Made by a program: the position numbers and the translations under genes. From CAKSST01 sp045535505 (GTDB lineage: Bacteria; Bacillota; Clostridia; Oscillospirales; Acutalibacteraceae): 64,000 nt of DNA. Of the stretch, positions 58,424-64,000 are shown in pieces. The notes beneath the pieces were generated by a model. That model was given only the letters and a program-made list of their open reading frames with translations, had not been told where the DNA came from and searched no databases. The stretch is from contig JAZSLU010000028.1 of the NCBI GenBank assembly GCA_045535505.1, positions 25,918 to 89,917 on the forward strand. The letters are read 5' to 3'. Positions within the stretch are counted from its first letter, which is position 1; each line of letters starts with the position of its first letter.

Positions 58424-59105
58424 AACGACCACCTCTTTTCTTGTTTGTAATGTATATAGCCAAAAACACGATAAAATACAATATGATTGACGCCGCTATC
58501 AATACAGCACAGTTTGCAAAAAATTCTATCGGCAAAACGTTTATAATCTGGTCTTTTTTAGGGTAAAACTGCCAGTTGTCCTTGCCCGAAAAAAACATCG
58601 AATGAAAAAAATAAAATGCACTTTCAAAATCTATTGCGATAAGTGTGCCGATAGTTGCAACAAGGGTTGCCGCAGCACCTGATACACACAAAGCTGCAGG
58701 TACTTTGCCAATATAAAAACCGCCCATATTTTTGCGCTTATTTATGATAAGCAAAGCCACAATTATCACCGCCGAGCAAAGCAACACGGCACCGTTTAAA
58801 TTAAAAAGAGCCTTACAGTCGGCAAAGTGGGCAGCACCGCTTTTTGAAAATTTCATATCGCCGCAAAAAAAGGTGTTGTTCCAGGGTATTGTAAGATAAT
58901 CAAGCACATCATTATATGCCGCCTTTATTTGCGATGCCGAAAAGCCACTTATTGCTTCAAGCCCTAAGGGCTTTATGTGCCAGTAGTAAAAGGGACGAAA
59001 ATATATAGGCAAGGCTATTGAAAAGGTTATGATAAAAAGAAAAAGTGAAACTGTAAAAACAGCTGTTACGAAACGGTTTTTGGTCACTGTTTGCAAGTTT
59101 TTCAC
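58410..59105 (-). CDS. TIGR01906/DUF1461 integral membrane protein (Lit-like)
   Basis: A 231-residue protein with four helices (about residues 15-33, 103-122, 135-158, 205-225) and a large extracytoplasmic loop with conserved features of the TIGR01906 family (YNDVLDYLTIP near 63-73, FFHSMFFSGKDNWQF near 165-180). The E. faecalis member Lit transfers an acyl chain within lipoprotein N-termini to give lyso-lipoproteins; whether this clostridial homologue does so is inference. It is the first gene of an operon with the split ThrE-like exporter. Confidence 0.82.
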   Translation of the reverse strand: MKNLQTVTKNRFVTAVFTVSLFLFIITFSIALPIYFRPFYYWHIKPLGLEAISGFSASQIKAAYNDVLDYLTIPWNNTFFCGDMKFSKSGAAHFADCKALFNLNGAVLLCSAVIIVALLIINKRKNMGGFYIGKVPAALCVSGAAATLVATIGTLIAIDFESAFYFFHSMFFSGKDNWQFYPKKDQIINVLPIEFFANCAVLIAASIILYFIVFLAIYITNKKRGGRCGKI

Positions 59106-59129
59106 CCTTTCTTTTTAATATCCAAGGTC

Positions 59130-59158
59130 AGTATAATACCTAGTATTTAATTTTTCAA
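59130..59158 (-). promoter_or_regulatory. Sigma-A promoter of the DUF1461-yjjPB operon
   Basis: Minus strand TTGAAA (complement of 59153-59158), 17-nt spacer, TATACT (complement of 59130-59135). Confidence 0.68.
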
Positions 59159-59169
59159 GATAAATATAT

Positions 59170-59211
59170 ACAAAAACTTCGCATATTTTTTTACATAAAA
59201 CATGCGAAGTT
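59170..59211 (-). terminator. Terminator of the 58-residue membrane-protein gene
   Basis: AACTTCGCAT (59175-59184) pairs with ATGCGAAGTT (59202-59211), 17-nt AT-rich loop, TTTTTG after it on the minus strand. Confidence 0.85.
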
Positions 59212-59219
59212 GAAAGTTT

Positions 59220-59396
59220 TTATTTCTCATCCCAAAAAAAAGAAAAAACCAATGCTATAATTCCGATAACAGGCAACCATTTCCATAAAATTTCAACAAA
59301 ATTATTAGATATATGTTCTATGTATATAACCCTTAAATATATGCCTATCAGCATTAAGGCATTGCCTAAAATCATTAAGTTTAACTTTGTTTTCAT
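59220..59396 (-). CDS. Small membrane protein, 58 residues, unknown
   Basis: Two predicted helices (about residues 6-25 and 36-53) with WKWLPVIGIIALVFSFFW at the end and a charged tail; no family recognised. ATG 59396 has GGAGTGG 7 nt upstream; the longer frame to 59450 overlaps the leader. It has its own promoter and terminator, which supports it being real. Confidence 0.7.
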   Translation of the reverse strand: MKTKLNLMILGNALMLIGIYLRVIYIEHISNNFVEILWKWLPVIGIIALVFSFFWDEK

Positions 59397-59466
59397 ATTA
59401 CTACCACTCCAGTGCGAAAAACAAAATCGTATTGACACCACTAACCCCATTGTTTTGCTTTATTTT

Positions 59467-59494
59467 ATTATATTTTTTCAGCAATATAAGTCAA
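59467..59494 (-). promoter_or_regulatory. Sigma-A promoter of the 58-residue gene
   Basis: Minus strand TTGACT (complement of 59489-59494), 16-nt spacer, TATAAT (complement of 59467-59472). Confidence 0.72.
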
Positions 59495-59578
59495 TAGTTT
59501 TACTACTTTATCTTGCAAAATTGCAACACTCGTTTATATATTATTTAAACTTTCAAGATATTTTTGTTATATTAATTA

Positions 59579-59607
59579 TTGATTAGTTGACAATGTCGTG
59601 CTAAAAT
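59579..59607 (+). promoter_or_regulatory. Promoter of the phosphohexomutase gene (extended -10)
   Basis: TTGATT (59579-59584), 17-nt spacer, TAAAAT (59602-59607) preceded by TGC. Confidence 0.65.
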
Positions 59608-59645
59608 GTAGTAGAAAATAATCAAACGAAAGGAATAGTTTGAAG

Positions 59646-61136
59646 ATGGATTATAAAAAGTTACAAAACGGCAGTGACATACGCGGCGTTGCACTCGAAG
59701 GTATAGAGGGACAGTCGGTTAATCTTACCGAAGAGGTTTGCCGCAATATTGGACGTGGCTTTGCACTTTGGCTTGCTAAAAAAACAGGTAAAACTGATTT
59801 GCGCGTTGCAGTAGGCCGTGACTCTCGTCTTTCAGGTCCCGCTCTTTGCGAATGGATATGCGGTGCTATGGTCCAGCAAGGTATAAACGTTACCGATTTT
59901 GCAATGGCAAGTACACCCGCTATGTTTATGGCAACCGTAACCGAAGGGTACGAATTTGACGGTACCGTTATGATAACTGCAAGTCATCTACCCTTTAACC
60001 GCAATGGCTTTAAGTTCTTTACTGCAAACGGCGGTTTGGAAAAAGGCGATATTAAAGAAATTTTGGAATTTGCCGCAAGCAACGAGCAGACAGGCTTTGC
60101 AAAAGGCACTCTTAAAACCGACGAGTTTATGGATACCTATGCAAAAATTCTTGCAGACAAAATTCGTACTGCTACAGGCGAGGATACTCCTCTTAAGGAC
60201 TTTCGAATCGTTGTTGACGCAGGCAACGGCGCAGGCGGATTTTTCGTTGACAAGGTATTAAAACCTTTAGGCGCTGACACTATCGGCAGTCTTTATCTCG
60301 AGCCCGATGGCAGCTTCCCCAACCATATCCCCAACCCTGAGGACGAGGCCGCCATGGCAAGTATTACAAAAGCTGTTAAAGAGGCAAAGGCTGACCTTGG
60401 TATTATTTTTGACACCGACGTTGACCGTGCAGGTGCTGTGCTTAGCGATTGCAGTGAGTTAAACCGCAACCGCATTATTGCAATGCTTGCCGCAATACTG
60501 CTGCGTGAGCATCCCGGTACTACTATTGTTACCGACTCTATCACCTCAACCGGTCTTGCCGAGTTTATTGCCGAGAAGGGCGGCGTTCATCATCGCTTTA
60601 AGCGAGGATACAGAAATGTTATCAATGAGTCTATCCGTCTTAACAACGAGGGTAAAGACAGCCAGTTAGCTATTGAAACATCGGGCCACGGCGCACTTAA
60701 AGAAAACTATTTCCTTGATGACGGCGCTTACCTTGTAACAAAGTTGCTTATTGAATTGGCGCGCGGCAAAAAGCAAGGTTATACATTAGAATCTCTTATT
60801 GCAACACTTAAAGAGCCCGCCGAAAGTGTTGGATTTAGAATGAACATTATGCTTGACGATTTTAAGGCTTACGGCGAGAAGGTTATTTGTGATTTAACTG
60901 CTTATGCCCAAAGCAAAGAAAACTGGGAATTGGTACCCAACAACTATGAGGGTGTTCGCGTTAACACCGGCGACGGTTGGTTCTTGCTTCGTCTATCCTT
61001 GCACGACCCGTTGCTTCCCCTTAACATTGAAAGCAACAGCATTGGCGGCGCAAAGATTATTGCAAAAGAACTTGCCGAGTTTGTTAAAAATTACGACAAG
61101 CTTGATGCCGCAAAATTCCTTGAGTTTGCAAAATAA
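59646..61136 (+). CDS. Phosphomannomutase/phosphoglucomutase
   Basis: Interconverts hexose-1- and hexose-6-phosphates; it could supply glucose-1-phosphate to the glycogen genes 4 kb upstream or sugar nucleotides for the envelope. The 496-residue protein has the four expected parts: VAVGRDSRLSGPAL (about 52), the phosphoserine loop MITASHLPFNRNG (about 107-119), metal loop FDTDVDRAG (about 254-262), sugar loop AIETSGHGALKEN (about 338-350) and the phosphate loop VRVNTGDGW. The serine loop has Leu where Asn is usual (TASHNP). ATG 59646 is 11 nt after AAGGAA; TTG 59640 is 5 nt after it and remains possible. Confidence 0.9.
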   Translation: MDYKKLQNGSDIRGVALEGIEGQSVNLTEEVCRNIGRGFALWLAKKTGKTDLRVAVGRDSRLSGPALCEWICGAMVQQGINVTDFAMASTPAMFMATVTEGYEFDGTVMITASHLPFNRNGFKFFTANGGLEKGDIKEILEFAASNEQTGFAKGTLKTDEFMDTYAKILADKIRTATGEDTPLKDFRIVVDAGNGAGGFFVDKVLKPLGADTIGSLYLEPDGSFPNHIPNPEDEAAMASITKAVKEAKADLGIIFDTDVDRAGAVLSDCSELNRNRIIAMLAAILLREHPGTTIVTDSITSTGLAEFIAEKGGVHHRFKRGYRNVINESIRLNNEGKDSQLAIETSGHGALKENYFLDDGAYLVTKLLIELARGKKQGYTLESLIATLKEPAESVGFRMNIMLDDFKAYGEKVICDLTAYAQSKENWELVPNNYEGVRVNTGDGWFLLRLSLHDPLLPLNIESNSIGGAKIIAKELAEFVKNYDKLDAAKFLEFAK

Positions 61137-61140
61137 AAAG

Positions 61141-61180
61141 ATAACAAAAACGCTCTGCTTTATCAGAGCGTTTTTGTTAT
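61141..61180. terminator. Bidirectional terminator (hexomutase / CocE-like gene)
   Basis: 17-bp perfect stem, 61141-61157 with 61164-61180, 6-nt loop; it overlaps the stop codon of the converging gene. Confidence 0.9.
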
Positions 61181-62718
61181 TCGATTGGCAAAACAATGTA
61201 TGATTTATTAAGATATACCGTGTTTTTTGCCGTTTTTGTGTTTGTTTGCAAATGATACTCACCCGCATTGTTAGTATGGCAAACATAAGTGTTATCATCG
61301 GTTGAGGTAATATCTATGCGCAGTCTTTCGCCTTTTTTAAGTAAAAAAGCATACTCATCAAAGGTGAAATTCAAAATAGCCTTTTTGTTTTTTTCGTAAC
61401 TCCCAAGTTGATAACAAAGGGAGGTTATATCGTGGCGTAAGCGATAGTCACCCTGCGGTTTTTCGATACTTATATTAACATAAAAGGTTGTATCATCACA
61501 ATCAGAGCTAACTGTAAGTTCTGCTTTGATTGCGCCTTTTATGAAAACATCTTTATCAAATGGTTTGGTATAAACGGTGACTGCGTCATTTCTGCCGCTA
61601 AAATCGCCTTGAAAGTTTCCATGTTCACAAAAGCTCGGCGGCATTTGGGGGTCGTAATCAAATGTGGCGGCATTTTCACCCAACGGCAACCGAAGTTCTT
61701 TTGTTTTTGTGCCGTAAAAATCACTTTGCCATGTGTTTTCAAAAGTACGATAGTATGTTATAACGCCAGTCTTATACGGCAGAAAGGCACCTTTTAATAT
61801 ATGATCGAACCAGTCTATTCTATAGTTGCCTCCAAACTGTTCACGTCTGCGACCGTTTTCAAAGCAAATACCTGTTTTTTCGTTGTATCCGTCGCCGTGA
61901 TTATAGGGTGACACCAGCATTGCACAGTCAGGTTTTATTTTATCATTCAAGCGGCGCCACATATCAAACATACCGCCGACGTAATAGTCATTATATCCCG
62001 TTGTAAACAAAACAGGAAAATTTATATTATCGGTCGCATCTTTTGCCTCTGCCCCGCCGTTTCGGGTTTGCCAAAATTCATCTGAGGGGTTTGGAGCTTT
62101 AAGCATCTGCTCAAAATCATCTGCTTTTTCGCCAAGCACTCGTGACGAAAGGCCTTTTAGGGGCAGAGAAGAAAACGATTGCATCGAATGAGTTTTGTTA
62201 AGCTTACATTTTGGTTTGTAAAGTGAAAAATGCCAGTTGGCGTGACCTTTGCGCATTTGACCGTTACGATACCAAAGGCGGTAGCGGTTAGTGTCTTGCA
62301 CCTCAAAAACAGCGCCTTTTATGTCATCTTCAAACGGGGCGGTAGTGTAGTGGAGTGAAGCGGTATAGCTTGAACCCATAAGCAACAGAATTTTGTTATA
62401 AAATGATTGCTGTCTTATCCATTGGCGCAGGGCGATACCGTCTTGGTGTTCGCCAACGTAGGGTACAAAACCGCCTGTGCTTTTACCCTGCCCCCTGCAA
62501 TGCTGAATTACAACGGCATAGCCACGCTCAAGCCAACGTGAATAGTCGGTGCAATAACCGTTTGTTATTGTCTGCTCGTCTTGCTTAACCGTTGCACTAA
62601 CATACGGTGAGCGTATAATAACGCAGGGAAACTTGCCGTCCTTTTGAGGCAGTAATACCACTGTGAAAAAGCGCTCGTTATCAAACGGCAAATATTCGTA
62701 ATACGCAAAATGTTCCAC
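61177..62718 (-). CDS. CocE/NonD (X-Pro dipeptidyl-peptidase S15) family hydrolase
   Basis: A 513-residue alpha/beta hydrolase with a C-terminal jelly-roll domain. Visible are FPCVIIRSPYV (about 29), AVVIQHCRGQGKSTG (oxyanion region, about 68-82), the nucleophile elbow LLMGSSYTASLHY (Ser about 117; Ala-Ser where many have xGG), LFTTGYNDYYVGG and SPYNHGDGY (likely catalytic His). Family members hydrolyse esters, amides or X-Pro peptides; specificity cannot be told. No signal peptide, so cytoplasmic. GTG 62718 follows AGGTGATAAT. Transcribed alone. Confidence 0.88.
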   Translation of the reverse strand: MEHFAYYEYLPFDNERFFTVVLLPQKDGKFPCVIIRSPYVSATVKQDEQTITNGYCTDYSRWLERGYAVVIQHCRGQGKSTGGFVPYVGEHQDGIALRQWIRQQSFYNKILLLMGSSYTASLHYTTAPFEDDIKGAVFEVQDTNRYRLWYRNGQMRKGHANWHFSLYKPKCKLNKTHSMQSFSSLPLKGLSSRVLGEKADDFEQMLKAPNPSDEFWQTRNGGAEAKDATDNINFPVLFTTGYNDYYVGGMFDMWRRLNDKIKPDCAMLVSPYNHGDGYNEKTGICFENGRRREQFGGNYRIDWFDHILKGAFLPYKTGVITYYRTFENTWQSDFYGTKTKELRLPLGENAATFDYDPQMPPSFCEHGNFQGDFSGRNDAVTVYTKPFDKDVFIKGAIKAELTVSSDCDDTTFYVNISIEKPQGDYRLRHDITSLCYQLGSYEKNKKAILNFTFDEYAFLLKKGERLRIDITSTDDNTYVCHTNNAGEYHLQTNTKTAKNTVYLNKSYIVLPIE

Positions 62719-62733
62719 ATTATCACCTATTTA

Positions 62734-62763
62734 TTAAAACCCCGCATCAAAAGACACGGGGCT
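62734..62763 (-). terminator. Terminator of the DUF898 gene
   Basis: AACCCCG (62738-62744) pairs with CGGGGCT-type arm (62757-62763), then TTTTAATA on the minus strand. Confidence 0.75.
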
Positions 62764-62776
62764 TATTTTTTAAAAA

Positions 62777-63148
62777 TTAATCAACCTTGCAGTCAATTAC
62801 AACATGTTTGGTTTCCCATTTTTGATATTTAATTGGCAACCAAAGTGCGAAAATGCCGATTGTTATGATGGTTAAAAATGTCCAAAGAATATATTTGCCG
62901 AACAACTGTCCACCTGTGCCGGTAAATTTCATACGATAACCATTAATAACGGTGCTGGCATAAATCCAACGTTTTTTGAAGCAATACATAGCAGGATAAG
63001 CAAAACCGAGAGTAATAGTAGTAACAAGTATTGTAAGAAGGTTAATACCAATCAACGCAATCAGTCTGCCATCAAAATACGAGGGCAATTTTTTGATTTC
63101 TTCGATAGGATTCTGCTCTACTACAACGTTTGTTTCCATATTTTCCAT
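62777..63148 (-). CDS. DUF898-like (YjgN-type) small membrane protein
   Basis: A 123-residue protein with two or three helices. The pattern SYFDGRLIALIGINLL, TLGFAYPAMYCFKKRW, NGYRMKFTGTGGQLFGKYI and IGIFALWLPIKYQKWE matches the DUF898 repeat, here as a single short unit. The family function is unknown. ATG 63148 has CAGGGGGAAAAC upstream; the longer frame to 63190 lies in leader sequence. Followed by its own terminator. Confidence 0.8.
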   Translation of the reverse strand: MENMETNVVVEQNPIEEIKKLPSYFDGRLIALIGINLLTILVTTITLGFAYPAMYCFKKRWIYASTVINGYRMKFTGTGGQLFGKYILWTFLTIITIGIFALWLPIKYQKWETKHVVIDCKVD

Positions 63149-63250
63149 TATGTTTTCCCCCTGAAAAATATTTTGAAAATTGCTTTGCAACTTCCTTAAT
63201 TATTCTATCATTAAATATTGCATAATGTCAATATTTTATTAAGGTGCATT

Positions 63251-63784
63251 TTATTTATCGTGACGACGCATTCCCACAAAGATTGAAATAAGAGTAAGTG
63301 TTTCACAAACTATTGCGCCAATAGAGCCTGCTGCAACATTATATATAAGCCAAGCGGGTGAACTGACGAGACCGCATTTTCTGACGTCTGATGCATTTTT
63401 TAATCTAAATCCGATTGTAAGGGCTGTCATCCCAATAACAGGCAGCAGTTCTATTATTAAGTTAAATGCCGTCAAGTCTTTACCGAAAATCGTAAAATTG
63501 AGAACATATACCGCAACATAAGAAATTATAAAGCCGACAAACCAATACTTGTTATCGGTTTTTAGTTTTTCTTTAAATAAAAATAATATTGCACGAACAG
63601 CGGCAATAATGTTAAGCAACCCCCCAACCGTAGCACCAAGCATTAAAAAGTTGACGGCAAAAAGTGTTCCCCCAACCAGTTGCAAGACTATGACGGTTTT
63701 TTGACATTTGCCTTGATATGAAATAATGTTGAACACCATCGCCAAAATGCCGATACATTGCGCAATAATTTCTATTGGTTTCAT
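63251..63784 (-). CDS. YgjV-family inner membrane protein
   Basis: A 177-residue protein with about six short helices: EIIAQCIGILAMVFNIISYQ at the N-terminus, then FAVNFLMLGATVGGLLNIIAAVRAILF (two helices with a conserved Asn and Arg), matching the Imp-YgjV family of unknown function. Start at ATG 63784, because AAGGATG lies just upstream and the in-frame ATG at 63793 is part of it. No obvious partner gene is adjacent. Confidence 0.82.
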   Translation of the reverse strand: MKPIEIIAQCIGILAMVFNIISYQGKCQKTVIVLQLVGGTLFAVNFLMLGATVGGLLNIIAAVRAILFLFKEKLKTDNKYWFVGFIISYVAVYVLNFTIFGKDLTAFNLIIELLPVIGMTALTIGFRLKNASDVRKCGLVSSPAWLIYNVAAGSIGAIVCETLTLISIFVGMRRHDK

Positions 63785-63931
63785 TGTTTTCATCCTTTTT
63801 TATGTAGTCAAGTTATTTTATCATAAAATTTGCAAGTAGGCAAGGCAAACAAAAGCTAACCCTTTTGAGTGTTTTTTGAGCTGCGTCGCCGAACCGATGG
63901 TTCATAATCAAACATTCTCTCCCACCAAAAC

Positions 63932-63955
63932 AAAAAACCAACCCTATTGGGTTGG
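63932..63955 (-). terminator. Terminator near the right edge
   Basis: CCAACCC (63938-63944) pairs with GGGTTGG (63949-63955), 4-nt loop, T6 following on the minus strand. It probably ends a minus-strand gene that lies beyond the window; a frame ending in TAA at 63965-63967 would be its last 11 codons. Confidence 0.65.
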
Positions 63956-64000
63956 TCGTTTTGGTTAAATGGATACTCTGCGCTCAGCTTTTTTCGAACG

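Noticed and set aside
1..64000. CRISPR arrays, tRNA and rRNA genes, insertion sequences, phage genes
   Set aside because: No regularly spaced repeats, cloverleaf sequences, rRNA motifs, transposase or integrase proteins were seen.

Overview
The window is 64 kb of AT-rich chromosomal DNA from a spore-forming member of the Clostridia. The evidence is sporulation and germination genes (spoVAC, dpaAB, bofA, ypeB, a SpoIIID-independent SpoIID-domain protein), AddAB instead of RecBCD, a T-box leader, the GlgC/GlgD pair, strong Shine-Dalgarno sites and TTGACA-17-TATAAT type promoters. An uncultured gut Oscillospirales-type organism is a reasonable guess, but that is inference. There is no rRNA, tRNA, CRISPR array, integrase or transposase. 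Most of the window is ordinary core genome in short operons separated by clear hairpin terminators, many of them shared by convergent genes.

Layout. 1-5 kb: the start of a YtqA-type radical SAM gene running off the left edge, yitT, spoVAC, an orphan ABC ATPase, rpe, a CofE-like ligase and a membrane-anchored polysaccharide deacetylase. 5.1-5.3 kb: a small structured intergenic element that may be an sRNA. 5.3-8.3 kb: murC with two membrane-protein genes. 8.4-9.8 kb: dipicolinate synthase dpaAB behind a candidate sigma-K promoter. 9.8-16.5 kb: addBA. 16.6-18.7 kb: bofA, rhaB and a DUF378 gene. 18.7-22.7 kb: tepA-ftsK/spoIIIE-MBL hydrolase. 22.8-30.6 kb: ABC-F ATPase, metG-tatD, a 35-codon gene and trkAH. 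30.6-32.3 kb: a small accessory-looking module (XRE regulator, SLOG protein, ribbon-helix-helix protein) between two copies of an intergenic repeat. 32.3-38.7 kb: ypeB, a cysteine desulfurase with thiI, and an unusual multidomain pseudo-sortase/SpoIID protein. 38.8-44.4 kb: xpt and a BMP-type nucleoside ABC transporter. 44.5-47.2 kb: asnS-asnA under an asparagine T-box. 47.3-49.1 kb: rph and an AlaX editing protein. 49.2-56.7 kb: a conserved 94-residue protein, glycogen synthesis (glgB-glgC-glgD-glgA), uppP and mscL. 56.7-64 kb: GtrA, split ThrE-type exporter with a DUF1461/Lit-like protein, a phosphohexomutase, a CocE-type hydrolase and small membrane proteins.

How the genes work together. 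DpaAB makes dipicolinic acid, SpoVAC belongs to the channel that loads it into the spore, BofA times sigma-K activation, and YpeB and the SpoIID-domain protein act on cortex or septal peptidoglycan. MurC, UppP, the NodB deacetylase and YesL-operon proteins concern the envelope. Xpt and the Nup-type transporter form a purine salvage unit. The Glg genes form a complete ADP-glucose route to glycogen. AsnA makes asparagine and AsnS charges it, both under one tRNA-Asn sensor. The desulfurase feeds sulfur to ThiI for 4-thiouridine.

The most notable item is the 858-residue protein at 36146-38722: a degenerate CinA/MoaB-like cytoplasmic part, a membrane helix, a class B sortase fold that has lost its catalytic His, Cys and Arg, a Ser-rich linker, and an apparently intact SpoIID/LytB domain. 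Other points of interest are the structured element at 5179-5280, the repeat-flanked SLOG/RHH module, and the loss of the ADP-glucose-binding lysine in GlgA.
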